This document shows positions 1 to 7,392 of a DNA stretch of 33,189 nt, one piece after another. The stretch is from Candidatus Colwelliibacteriota bacterium (GTDB lineage: Bacteria; Patescibacteriota; Minisyncoccia; UBA6257; Colwellbacteraceae). The stretch spans positions 1 through 33,189 of the forward strand of contig JAUYKE010000014.1 of the NCBI GenBank assembly GCA_030700125.1, read 5' to 3'. Positions within the stretch are counted from its first letter, which is position 1. Each line of letters begins with the position of its first letter. The translations under genes and the position numbers were made by a program. Under the pieces are notes generated by a model that was given only the letters and a program-made list of their open reading frames with translations, searched no databases and was not told where the DNA came from.

Positions 1-230
1 CCTGTACTACCAGTATCGGCTGGGGTGGAAAAGCGAGCGGTGACGGGGCTTTCATGGGTCCTGGTGGGAGTTCGGCCGCCTACTACCAGAGTGGGCCGGA
101 AGTGCCTACGGCGATAAGCAATCTTTATCATAACAACAAACGCTATTTCCGATACAGGGTGGTTATAGAGAAAGATGGGGCGGCAACAACGCCGGTCGTC
201 CAGTATATTATTATCAACTGGTCACCATAG
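1..230 (+). CDS. C-terminal fragment of a secreted or surface protein
   Basis: Only about the last 75 codons are in the window. The frame is open from the left edge (first full codon at 3) to a TAG at 228-230. The fragment is rich in Gly, Ser, Tyr and Thr, alternates hydrophobic and polar residues like a beta-sandwich, and ends in I-I-I-N-W-S-P. Its composition suggests an extracellular or pilus-associated repeat protein. It stands directly upstream of a PilX-like gene on the same strand, so it may be the last part of a large surface protein in that cluster. I do not recognise a family, and start, signal peptide and full length lie outside the window. Confidence 0.6.
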   Translation, partial: CTTSIGWGGKASGDGAFMGPGGSSAAYYQSGPEVPTAISNLYHNNKRYFRYRVVIEKDGAATTPVVQYIIINWSP

Positions 231-239
231 GAAATTTAA

Positions 240-330
240 AAATCAAAAATCAAAAATAAAAATGACAAAGTGCAAATTTAAAGATTTTATACTTTTAAGC
301 TGTCATTTTCCATTTTAATATTTACATTTT
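240..330. repeat. AT-rich imperfect inverted repeat
   Basis: About 100 nt of strongly A-rich then T-rich sequence fill the gap between two genes. The clearest paired arms are AAAATGACA (259-267) and TGTCATTTT (301-309), with further loose complementarity outside them. It could act as a weak transcription terminator for the upstream gene or be a decayed copy of a dispersed AT-rich hairpin. Function is inferred only. Confidence 0.45.
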
Positions 331-339
331 CAATTGAAG

Positions 340-777
340 ATGAGATATAAGGCGAAAATTTGGATAAGGCAAAAATCAGGAGCAGTAACCTTACCTGTCT
401 TTTTACTAATCACACTTATTGTTACTGAGCTTGCGCTTGCCGGATTAGTAACGGCTAATGCTCTTAATAATACTTTGTTTGGCGAGCGGTTGGCGATTGA
501 AGCATCGCAGGCCGCCAGAGCCGGCGTCCAGGATGCCATTATGAGGGTCATTCGAAGCTGTCCCCTTAGTAATTGTTCTCCCAGCAGTTACTCTCTTTCA
601 GTGGGTTCAAGGAGTTCGTCCACTGTATCAATTTCCCGAGATGTAGTTTCAGGTAATATAACTATCAATTCAACCGGATCGTCTTTTACTCGCAAGAAAA
701 AAATGGAAGCAATTTTGGGGGTTGATCAAACTACCGGTAAGGTGCAAATTCAGTCATTGAAAGAAGTAGCCTTCTAA
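340..777 (+). CDS. PilX-like pilus assembly membrane protein
   Basis: A 145-residue protein with a short basic N-terminus (R-Q-K-S-G) followed at about residues 12-38 by one hydrophobic segment, then the stretch A-S-Q-A-A-R-A-G-V-Q-D-A. This layout, a type IV pilus N-terminal helix followed by an 'AARAGVxxA' helix, is that of PilX-like minor pilus proteins and resembles the PilX-like protein at 25391. The C-terminal half is Ser/Thr-rich and probably extracytoplasmic. There is no classic G-F-T-L-I-E cleavage site. I chose ATG at 340; a TTG at 334 is the only nearby upstream alternative and neither has a Shine-Dalgarno site. It ends 2 nt before the PilM/PilN-like gene, so the two are probably one operon. 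Confidence 0.6.
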   Translation: MRYKAKIWIRQKSGAVTLPVFLLITLIVTELALAGLVTANALNNTLFGERLAIEASQAARAGVQDAIMRVIRSCPLSNCSPSSYSLSVGSRSSSTVSISRDVVSGNITINSTGSSFTRKKKMEAILGVDQTTGKVQIQSLKEVAF

Positions 778-779
778 TA

Positions 780-2240
780 ATGAAAATTATAAAACGGTTG
801 TTAGTTTTGATCTCGCCCCAGCCACCTCTTGTCGGATTGGAAGTCAGCGATTCAACTATTCGCTTAGGTGGCGGACGGGACAATTCCAAGCAGGTTTCCT
901 TGCACCTGCCGCCGGGAATTATTGAGGGAGGTCGGCTAAAAAACCGTGATGGATTTAAGGCAGTCCTTAGAGAACTCTACCGAAGACTTCCTCCAAAAAT
1001 TAGAAAACATTTGAATGTAGTCTTAACTATTCCGGCGAATGATGTTTTTATTCAAACATTTACTCTGCCGCCGCAAGTTTCCGGCAATCTAGAAGAGGCA
1101 GCCGAACTTAATCTGCAGATGGTCTCGCCTCTTAATTTAAAACAATCCTACTATGACTGGCAAAGAATGGGCGGGAGCGACCCGGCCGGCAAGACAATTG
1201 AGCTTTTGGGCGCCTTCGTCCTGCGGGAAATTGTCGATGGATTTGTCCAAGCTCTCGAAGAAACTGATTTCAACGTTGCGGCGGTTGAGTTTACGAGTTT
1301 AAGTCTAATTCGGGAGTTGAAACGTCAAGGACGGATAGAGTCCGGGCAATCTCACTTGGTAGTTGAGGTAAAACCGGAAGGAATAACTTTTATCTTGACT
1401 CGCAATAGTCAGCTTCTTTTTCACTCTTTTACTCCTTGGGGTACTATTGCGGGAGAAGGGGGAGCGATAGTAACGAAGGATTTTATAAATGCTCTTACCG
1501 ATGAGGTAAACACTATTTCTAATTTTTATGGTGCTCATTGGGGAGGGGCAGTTAGTAATCTCATCTTTATTACTTCCCGCGACTTTCAGAGTGAAATTAA
1601 AGAAGCCCTAGGAGATAGGCCTTTGACTTTTTTTGATCCCGAAGAGTTAAATAGCGCCGCCGGAGCCGCTTCCCGCTCCCTCCTTCAAGAAACGAAAGAG
1701 ATAAGTCTTCTCGGGGCAAGCTACTTGGAAATCTTCAAACAGAACCAGATTCTAAGTTTTGTCAGTCTGTGGCGGAGCATTCTTATTGCCGCTACGAGCT
1801 TCCTGCTTTTACTCTCTATCGGTGCGGACTTATTTCTCCGTCAATTAGCCCGAGAGACAGAAGCGGCAACCACTCTAAGTCTTAACCAGCCGAGCCATAA
1901 AGAACTTGCTGAATTAGAAGAGAAAGCTTCAGAATTTAACCAGTTAGTTTTTCTTATTAAGGAAATTCGGCAAGAAGAGCCGCAGGCAGGATCAGTATTA
2001 AAGTTAATTAATAATTTGGCCGGAGCGGGGATAAGAATTAGCCGAATCTCTATTCCCTCGCTTGACGGCCTAATTGCTGTTTACGGCACCACTTTTAATG
2101 AACAGTCGGCAATAGAGTTTAAAAACCGTTTGGCTAACGAGGGTAGTTTTACTGATGTTGATTTACCCCTTTCTGGAATCATGCCCGGGATTGAAGGCCA
2201 AGTGTCTTTTTCCGTCAGTTTCAAAATAAAGAACCCCTAA
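780..2240 (+). CDS. PilM-PilN-like fusion protein (pilus platform)
   Basis: The 486-residue product has two parts. Residues about 1-310 look like a divergent PilM, the actin-like cytoplasmic ATPase: it opens with V-G-L-E-V-S-D-S-T-I-R and has the typical L-P-P-G-I-I-E-G-G region. A single membrane helix follows at about 333-352. The remainder is a coiled-coil-like segment (380-410) and a small alpha/beta domain, as in PilN. In canonical loci, including the one at 15528 in this window, PilM and PilN are separate proteins that bind through the PilN cytoplasmic tail, so the fusion makes structural sense. It starts 2 nt after the PilX-like gene. Its last 78 bases overlap pth on the opposite strand. 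Function is inferred from domain layout; the PilM half is diverged and may not bind ATP. Confidence 0.65.
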   Translation: MKIIKRLLVLISPQPPLVGLEVSDSTIRLGGGRDNSKQVSLHLPPGIIEGGRLKNRDGFKAVLRELYRRLPPKIRKHLNVVLTIPANDVFIQTFTLPPQVSGNLEEAAELNLQMVSPLNLKQSYYDWQRMGGSDPAGKTIELLGAFVLREIVDGFVQALEETDFNVAAVEFTSLSLIRELKRQGRIESGQSHLVVEVKPEGITFILTRNSQLLFHSFTPWGTIAGEGGAIVTKDFINALTDEVNTISNFYGAHWGGAVSNLIFITSRDFQSEIKEALGDRPLTFFDPEELNSAAGAASRSLLQETKEISLLGASYLEIFKQNQILSFVSLWRSILIAATSFLLLLSIGADLFLRQLARETEAATTLSLNQPSHKELAELEEKASEFNQLVFLIKEIRQEEPQAGSVLKLINNLAGAGIRISRISIPSLDGLIAVYGTTFNEQSAIEFKNRLANEGSFTDVDLPLSGIMPGIEGQVSFSVSFKIKNP

Positions 2241-2747
2241 CTTTCCGAATAAATTTTGGAGAATCCGTCTCTCTCCCGCCGGAATCTTTTTAAGGACTAG
2301 CTCACTCGCTTTTACTCGCCGAGCCTGCCTGCCGGCAGGCAGGGCTTTAGTGGGCCTAACACCAATTCGAAGACGATAAAATTTATTTGTCTTTAATGAT
2401 TTAATAACTGATTCGATTCCTTGATGACCGGCGGAGCCGCGACCGAATGATAATTTGAAGCTGCCTAAGGGAAGGTCGGAGTCGTCATGAACCACTAAAA
2501 TCTCCCGGGGTTTAGAATTGAAATATTTTCTGGCGTTAAGAGTTGCTCCTCCCGACTGATTCATAAAAGTTAGGGGTTTTACTAAAGTTAGCAGGTTGGT
2601 AAGTTGAAAATACTCAAAAGAGCTTCTCCTCTTAAAATTGGCCCTTTCGCTCGCTAGGTGGTCAATAAACAACCGGCCGACGTTATGATAAGTGTTTCTG
2701 TATTCCGGCCCGGGATTACCTAGGCCGATCGCAAGTTTGATTTCCAT
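2163..2747 (-). CDS. pth: Peptidyl-tRNA hydrolase
   Basis: Pth releases peptides from peptidyl-tRNA that drops off ribosomes. The 194-residue protein is of normal length. It shows G-L-G-N-P-G (N11), the catalytic His in T-Y-H-N-V-G (H21), F-M-N-Q-S-G (N63) and V-V-H-D-D-S-D-L-P (D88). The usual Asn after the second conserved His (G-H-N-G) is Gln here (H108-Q109). Residues 136-142, L-P-A-G-R-Q-A, are encoded by a GC-rich palindrome and have no counterpart in ordinary Pth; they look like an in-frame repeat insertion that the fold tolerates. The gene is convergent with the PilM/PilN gene and overlaps it by 78 bp, and divergent from lepB across only 27 bp. ATG at 2747 follows a possible -10 by 6 nt, suggesting a leaderless message. 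Confidence 0.93.
   Translation of the reverse strand: MEIKLAIGLGNPGPEYRNTYHNVGRLFIDHLASERANFKRRSSFEYFQLTNLLTLVKPLTFMNQSGGATLNARKYFNSKPREILVVHDDSDLPLGSFKLSFGRGSAGHQGIESVIKSLKTNKFYRLRIGVRPTKALPAGRQARRVKASELVLKKIPAGERRILQNLFGKLGVLYFETDGKRHLAFNPGHDSRKG
2324..2343. repeat. 20-bp GC-rich perfect palindrome inside pth
   Basis: The sequence around CTGCC/GGCAG is a perfect 20-bp palindrome lying in frame within pth and encoding the inserted peptide L-P-A-G-R-Q-A. To my recollection the same translated string occurs in many unrelated CPR proteins, which points to a dispersed repeat; that needs a search to confirm. Confidence 0.7.
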
Positions 2748-2774
2748 CTTTTAATTGTATTAGAATGCTCCCAG
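2748..2774. promoter_or_regulatory. Divergent pth/lepB promoter region
   Basis: Only 27 bp separate the divergent start codons. On the plus strand TAGAAT (2761-2766) is 8 nt before the lepB ATG. On the minus strand TACAAT (complement of 2754-2759) is 6 nt before the pth ATG. Both would place transcription starts at or near the start codon. Neither gene has a Shine-Dalgarno site, which fits leaderless or near-leaderless transcripts. No convincing -35 boxes were seen, since they would fall inside the opposite gene. Confidence 0.35.
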
Positions 2775-3293
2775 ATGAGGCAACGTCTTTTAAGGTTTTT
2801 AGAGTTATTAGAGATCCTGGCGGTGACGGCGATTGCGGTTGGAGTAGTCGCTTTTATTGCACAGCCCTTTAGGGTTCAGGGAGCGAGCATGACGCCAAAT
2901 TTTTTCTCCGGCGACTATGTATTAGTTGATAAAGTGAGTTATCACTTCCGACCCTTAGATCGAGGAGAGGTAATCGTTTTCAGGAATCCCGAAAATGAAT
3001 CGGAATATTTCATCAAGCGAGTAGTTGGTTTGCCGGGGAAAGTAGTGAGCATCTCCGACGGCCAGGTGTATATTGACGGCAAGCTTTTGAAGGAGGGATA
3101 TCTCCCGGCGGAGACGGAATCCACCGGGGAGGCCGATTTTATTTTAGGGCCGGATGAATATTTTGTAATGGGAGATAATCGAGCCCAGAGTCGCGATTCG
3201 CGAAGCTGGGGAGCGCTCACGCGAGATAAAGTGGTGGGGCTTGTGAGATTACGTTTTTGGCCACCTGATGAGCTTGGTGTTTTTGCTTATTAA
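2775..3293 (+). CDS. lepB: Signal peptidase I
   Basis: LepB cuts signal peptides from exported proteins at the outer face of the membrane. The 172-residue protein has one N-terminal membrane helix (about 10-30). The nucleophile Ser sits in G-A-S-M-T-P (S38) and the general-base Lys in Y-F-I-K-R-V-V-G (K81). The conserved G-D-N-R-A-Q-S-R-D-S-R box lies near residue 135. It is a short, single-helix, Gram-positive-like form. It is the first gene of the rightward housekeeping run, 6 nt before hisS, and it should process the secreted proteins of the neighbouring pilus-related cluster; prepilins instead use PilD. Confidence 0.95.
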   Translation: MRQRLLRFLELLEILAVTAIAVGVVAFIAQPFRVQGASMTPNFFSGDYVLVDKVSYHFRPLDRGEVIVFRNPENESEYFIKRVVGLPGKVVSISDGQVYIDGKLLKEGYLPAETESTGEADFILGPDEYFVMGDNRAQSRDSRSWGALTRDKVVGLVRLRFWPPDELGVFAY

Positions 3294-3299
3294 TCCAGT

Positions 3300-4613
3300 A
3301 TGTCTAAAGAAGAATCTTCACCAAAAAAGAACGTCAAGAAAGAAGCCAAATCATTTCTTTTGCAGTCGCCAAAGGGGATGCACGATATTCTCCCTCAGGT
3401 GATGCCTTTATGGGATAAAGTAAGAGAGGAGGCGCGGCAGATCGCCGATTTTTACGGTTTTGCTAAAATCGAGACCCCTATTTTAGAAGCAGAGGAGCTC
3501 TTTCATCGGGGTACGGGCGAGACGACGGATATTGTTGAAAAAGAAATGTATATTGTTAAAACCAAGGGCGGTGATCGGCTGGCTTTGCGGCCGGAATTTA
3601 CTCCCTCAATGATTCGGGCATATCTTCAGCACGGGATGCACCGTTTGCCCCAGCCGCAGCGGTTCTATTCTACCGGACCCGTTTTTCGCCATGAGCGGCC
3701 TCAAGCCGGCCGCTACCGGCAGCACCACCAAATTAACTTTGAGATTATCGGTGGGGAGAGTAATCCTGTAAGCGACGCACAGGTAATTATCGTTTTCTAT
3801 CGCTTGATGGAAGAGCTGAAATTAAAACCACTTTTGGTCCAAATTAACAGTATTGGTTGCCGGATTTGCCGCCCTAATTACCGAAAGAAGCTGGTGGAGT
3901 ATTATCGGAGCCAGCCGGTTTGTCGAGATTGTGAAAGGCGATTGAAAATCAATCCCTTACGTCTCTTAGATTGCAAAAAAGAGAAGTGTGAGGAGTTTAA
4001 GGCGGGAGCGCCGAGCATCCTTGATAGCGTGTGCAGCTTGTGCCGGAATCACTTAAAACAGGTGCTGGAATTTTTGGAAGAAGTCAATTTACCGTATACG
4101 GTTAATCATCTCTTGGTAAGAGGGCTAGATTACTACAGCCGCACCGTTTTTGAGATTTTTCTTGAAGAGAAAGATCTGGCTTTGGCCGGCGGCGGCCGCT
4201 ACGACTATCTAGCCGAAGTTATAGGAGGTCGGCCGACAACTGCAGTTGGCGGGGCGATGGGAATTGAGCGAGTGGTGGAAATCATTAAAGAAACCCAGCC
4301 AAACGCCCTAAAGGAGAGAATTAAGCCGAAGATATTCTTGGTTCACATTGGAGATTTGGCCAAGAAAAAAAGTTTGTCTTTGACGGAAGAATTTCGGCAA
4401 AATAATATCCCGGTAATAAATGTTTTGGGTAAGGATTCTCTTTCTCAGCAATTAGAAGCTGCAGATAGGATGAATTCGCCTTTGGCCTTAATTCTGGGGC
4501 AGCGGGAGGTATATGAGAATAGTATTATTATTCGGGACATGGATAGCGGCGCTCAGGAGTCGGTGCCATTGCGCAACATAATTGAGGAGGTAAAACGAAG
4601 ACTAAAGGGATAA
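3300..4613 (+). CDS. hisS: Histidyl-tRNA synthetase
   Basis: This class II aminoacyl-tRNA synthetase charges tRNA-His. The 437-residue protein has a short charged N-terminal extension (about 25 residues), then motif 1, motif 2 around F-R-H-E-R-P-Q-A-G-R-Y-R-Q, the histidine-binding signatures R-G-L-D-Y-Y-S-R-T-V-F and A-G-G-G-R-Y-D, and motif 3 (G-G-A-M-G-I-E-R-V). An insertion domain at about 183-250 holds several Cys pairs (C-R-I-C, C-R-D-C, C-S-L-C), suggesting a zinc-binding knuckle as in some bacterial HisRS. The C-terminal anticodon-binding domain is complete. It lies 6 nt after lepB and about 5 nt before the HIT gene, so is probably in the same transcript. Confidence 0.95.
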   Translation: MSKEESSPKKNVKKEAKSFLLQSPKGMHDILPQVMPLWDKVREEARQIADFYGFAKIETPILEAEELFHRGTGETTDIVEKEMYIVKTKGGDRLALRPEFTPSMIRAYLQHGMHRLPQPQRFYSTGPVFRHERPQAGRYRQHHQINFEIIGGESNPVSDAQVIIVFYRLMEELKLKPLLVQINSIGCRICRPNYRKKLVEYYRSQPVCRDCERRLKINPLRLLDCKKEKCEEFKAGAPSILDSVCSLCRNHLKQVLEFLEEVNLPYTVNHLLVRGLDYYSRTVFEIFLEEKDLALAGGGRYDYLAEVIGGRPTTAVGGAMGIERVVEIIKETQPNALKERIKPKIFLVHIGDLAKKKSLSLTEEFRQNNIPVINVLGKDSLSQQLEAADRMNSPLALILGQREVYENSIIIRDMDSGAQESVPLRNIIEEVKRRLKG

Positions 4614-4618
4614 TTTTG

Positions 4619-5038
4619 ATGGACTGCTTATTCTGTAAAATAGCTAGTAAGGAAATCCCAGCGGAGGTGATTTATGAAAACGGGGGAGTGGTCGCCTTTT
4701 TGGACATTAATCCTATGACTTTGGGGCACACGGTTATTATTCCCAAGAATCATGCCGAAAATATTCTTGATTTACCGGATGACGAGGTCGAGCCCACTTT
4801 CTTGGCGGTGAAGCTTGTAACGGGGATGCTCATGCGGGCTTTGAATCCAAAGGGATTTACAATTGGCGTTAATCACGGCAGAATGAGTGGTCAGACGGTT
4901 CCACACCTCCATATCCACGTGATTCCTCGCTATTCCGGCGATGGGGGTGGTTCGATTCATTCTGTGGTCAAGTATCCACCTAAAGAAGGGATAAAAGAAA
5001 CAAAAGAGAAAATTATAAAAACAAATAATGGCGATTAA
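4619..5038 (+). CDS. HIT-family nucleotide hydrolase
   Basis: The 139-residue protein is a histidine-triad hydrolase of the Hint/YcfF branch, which splits adenosine phosphoramidates such as aminoacyl-AMP derivatives. It has the N-terminal C-L-F-C-K-I-A-S-K-E-I-P signature and the catalytic H-L-H-I-H triad (H96, H98, H100). I start it at ATG 4619; a TTG at 4616 in the same frame is less likely. It sits 5 nt after hisS and overlaps rpsU by 11 bp, implying translational coupling. Its placement next to an aminoacyl-tRNA synthetase fits a clean-up role for aminoacyl-adenylates, but that is inference. Confidence 0.9.
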   Translation: MDCLFCKIASKEIPAEVIYENGGVVAFLDINPMTLGHTVIIPKNHAENILDLPDDEVEPTFLAVKLVTGMLMRALNPKGFTIGVNHGRMSGQTVPHLHIHVIPRYSGDGGGSIHSVVKYPPKEGIKETKEKIIKTNNGD

Positions 5039-5249
5039 CGCTAAAAGGAGAGACGGAGAGTCAGCTAACTCGCTTATTTATCGTTTTACCAAAAGAGTTC
5101 AGCAGAGTGGGGTTCTAAGGGAAGCGAGGGCGAGACGATTCAATAAACGGCCGATTAATCGGAGAGGTCGTCGCGTTTCCGCGCTTCACCGAGAAAAGAA
5201 GCAAGCTGAAGTCAGGCGACTGAAGAAGCTTGGTGTTTTTTGGAAATAA
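5028..5249 (+). CDS. rpsU: Small ribosomal subunit protein bS21
   Basis: A 73-residue, very basic protein of the usual length for bS21, which binds the 30S platform near the 16S rRNA 3' end and the anti-Shine-Dalgarno region. The stretch F-T-K-R-V-Q-Q-S-G-V-L-R-E and the C-terminal Arg/Lys-rich helix match the family. Its ATG lies inside the end of the HIT gene. The gene is followed 5 nt later by a YqeY-like gene, the rpsU-yqeY pairing seen in many bacteria. Confidence 0.9.
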   Translation: MAINAKRRDGESANSLIYRFTKRVQQSGVLREARARRFNKRPINRRGRRVSALHREKKQAEVRRLKKLGVFWK

Positions 5250-5254
5250 TAGTC

Positions 5255-5731
5255 ATGTCTTTAATTGATCAATTAAAGAAGGATTCGGAGGCGGCGTTAC
5301 GATCAGGCGACATTCTGAAGACCGAAACCCTTCGGGGGCTTTTGGCGGCGTTGCACAACAAGGAAATTGAGCTGCGAGGCAAGGGAGGGAAATCAGTTCT
5401 CCCAGCAGACAGGTTAGATGAAGAAGAGGTGATAGCGGTTTTGGGGAAAGAGGCCAAGAAAAGGAAAGAGGCCAATCAGATTTATGCTGGAGCTGGAAGA
5501 ACTGATTTAGCCGATAAGGAATTGAAGGAACTCACGTTTATCAATGCTTATTTGCCGCCGGAGCTCGGTGCCGACGAGATTGAAGTAATTGTAAGGAAGG
5601 TGGTTCACGAAGGAGTGAGGGATTTTGGCCAGGTGATGAGGGGGGTTCTTAAAGAAACAAGAGGACGAGCGGAACCGGGAACAGTAAAGGAGATTGTGGA
5701 GAGAGTACTAGAGCTAGAAAACAGAAAGTAG
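5255..5731 (+). CDS. YqeY-like GatB/YqeY domain protein
   Basis: A 158-residue, highly charged, mostly helical protein of the YqeY family, related to the C-terminal tRNA-binding domain of GatB. Typical segments are D-Q-L-K-K-D-S-E-A-A-L-R-S-G-D near the start and L-P-P-E-L-G-A-D-E-I in the middle, with G-R-A-E-P-G-T-V-K near the end. The role is unsettled; tRNA binding is assumed from the GatB relation. I start it at ATG 5255, not at an upstream TTG at 5240 that would overlap rpsU. The last codons run into an A/G-rich repetitive stretch (about 5713-5746) containing TCTAGA, so the end of the gene may have been reshaped by a repeat. Confidence 0.85.
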   Translation: MSLIDQLKKDSEAALRSGDILKTETLRGLLAALHNKEIELRGKGGKSVLPADRLDEEEVIAVLGKEAKKRKEANQIYAGAGRTDLADKELKELTFINAYLPPELGADEIEVIVRKVVHEGVRDFGQVMRGVLKETRGRAEPGTVKEIVERVLELENRK

Positions 5732-5746
5732 AAAATAGAATCTAGA

Positions 5747-6169
5747 ATGGGGAGGAGGAATGAAGTGGTGGTGGTGGCTTTGGATAAGAGATATAAAAAG
5801 CTGGAGAAGGGCCTTATTAAGACAACCGAGAAGGCCTTCGATTTTTTAAGACAATCGGGAGTAAAAGTTGAAATTTATCTGGTAGGAACCTCCAGGATTA
5901 GAGCTCTTAATCGGCAATACAGAGGGAGGGACGAGGCGACTAATGTTCTGGCATATGAGTCGCCTGGTTTTCCGGAACCTCAATCTTCCCGTCGTTTGCT
6001 CGGTGAAATTTACCTTTGTCCGCCTTACATTAAAGGAAAGAGAGAAGATATCGGCTTTCTTTTAGTCCACGGACTGCTTCATCTCGTAGGATTTAATCAT
6101 CAAAAGGAAAGTGATAGAATGACTATGGTTCGCATGGAAAAGCAACTGATACAATGGCTCAATCGTTAA
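5747..6169 (+). CDS. ybeY: Endoribonuclease YbeY (16S rRNA maturation)
   Basis: YbeY is a zinc metalloprotein needed for 16S rRNA 3' maturation and ribosome quality control. The 140-residue protein has the family motif H-G-L-L-H-L-V-G-F-N-H, giving zinc ligands H108, H112 and H118, and the preceding R-D-E-A-T-N-V-L-A-Y segment. The start is uncertain. ATG 5747 has no ribosome site, while GTG 5765 has GGAGGAGG (5750-5757) about 7 nt upstream, one of the few strong Shine-Dalgarno matches in the window; the shorter start would lose six residues only. It overlaps ftsA by 16 bp. Confidence 0.92.
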   Translation: MGRRNEVVVVALDKRYKKLEKGLIKTTEKAFDFLRQSGVKVEIYLVGTSRIRALNRQYRGRDEATNVLAYESPGFPEPQSSRRLLGEIYLCPPYIKGKREDIGFLLVHGLLHLVGFNHQKESDRMTMVRMEKQLIQWLNR

Positions 6170-7380
6170 TTCTCGGTTTAGACATCGGCTCCAGCACGGT
6201 CAAAGCAATTATTGCCGAGCCGACCTCTGGAAAGAATTTTGTTTTACATGCGGGGCTTATTCGGCAAGCACGGGGAATAAGGCGAGGCATGGTGGTTGAC
6301 ATGGATGCGACAGTGGCGGTGGTTGGCGATATCCTCCAAGAGGTTAGGCAACTCTCAAAAACGGCTCTTAAGAACGTTTATCTGCGGGTCGGCGGTTCGG
6401 ATGTGCGGGTTCAGACCTCGCGCGGGATTACAGCCGTTGCCCGAGCTAACGCCGAGATCTATAAGGACGACATCGACCGGGTAGTCCAGGCCTCGGAAGC
6501 GGTCAATCTTCCCTCCAATCGGATGGTTCTCCATACCATCAAGCAGGAGTTTATTGTCGATGGAGTGGGCGATATTCAGGATCCCCTGGGGATGGTGGGA
6601 GCGAGATTAGAGGTGATCAGCTTAATAATTGACGCATTTCAACCGGCGGTGAGGAACCTCGCAAAGTGCGTTGAACTTGCGGGGGGAAGCATCGGCACCT
6701 TAATCTTTGGTCCGACGGCCGCGGCTTCCTCCGTTTTAACTCATAATCAGAAAGAGTTAGGCGTGATAATGATTGATGTCGGTTACGGGACAACCGGAAT
6801 TGCGATTTTTGAAGAAAATAAACTTTTACACACTAAAGTCATACCTCTCGGGGCGGGACACATTACAAGCGACCTGGCTATTGCCTTAAAAATTCCGGTT
6901 GAAACCGCAGAGAAGGTGAAGCTTTCTTACGGTTATGCCGTCTCAGGTGAGGTCTCCACCAAAGATAAAATTGACTTACAGAAAATTGATAATGAAGCCA
7001 AAGGAGCACCTTCCCGAAGGTTTATTGCCGAAGTAATAGAGTCCCGATTATCGGAAATCTACGAATTGATTAATAAGGAACTTGCTTCTATCGGTAAAGA
7101 GAGACGGTTGCCGGCCGGAGCGGTCTTAACCGGCGGGGGGGCTAAAATGCCGGGGATTGTGGAGCTGGCTAAGAGAGATCTTAAGCTTGGAACTCAGATC
7201 GGTTTGCCTAATCAGGCCAACTTTGAATTCGGCTCCTCGAGCATGGTAGAATTTCTGGAATCACCGGAGTATGCTTCAGTTCTAGGGCTAATCCTCTGGA
7301 ATCGGGAAGTCCAGCCTCGACGGCAGAGGTCGGCCACTGGCCGCCCGGTGTTTAAATTTTTCAGAAACTTCCTGCCCTAG
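6154..7380 (+). CDS. ftsA: Cell division protein FtsA
   Basis: FtsA is the actin-like ATPase that tethers FtsZ to the membrane. The 408-residue protein opens with L-G-L-D-I-G-S-S-T-V-K (phosphate 1), continues with the 1C (SHS2) domain, then M-I-D-V-G-Y-G-T-T-G (phosphate 2) near residue 208 and L-T-G-G-G-A-K-M-P-G (adenosine motif) near 327. The last residues (F-K-F-F-R-N-F-L-P) form a short amphipathic helix, the usual membrane-targeting sequence. The start overlaps the end of ybeY and ftsZ follows 12 nt later, the standard ftsA-ftsZ pair. Confidence 0.95.
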   Translation: MAQSLILGLDIGSSTVKAIIAEPTSGKNFVLHAGLIRQARGIRRGMVVDMDATVAVVGDILQEVRQLSKTALKNVYLRVGGSDVRVQTSRGITAVARANAEIYKDDIDRVVQASEAVNLPSNRMVLHTIKQEFIVDGVGDIQDPLGMVGARLEVISLIIDAFQPAVRNLAKCVELAGGSIGTLIFGPTAAASSVLTHNQKELGVIMIDVGYGTTGIAIFEENKLLHTKVIPLGAGHITSDLAIALKIPVETAEKVKLSYGYAVSGEVSTKDKIDLQKIDNEAKGAPSRRFIAEVIESRLSEIYELINKELASIGKERRLPAGAVLTGGGAKMPGIVELAKRDLKLGTQIGLPNQANFEFGSSSMVEFLESPEYASVLGLILWNREVQPRRQRSATGRPVFKFFRNFLP

Positions 7381-7392
7381 AAGGGCTTGTCT

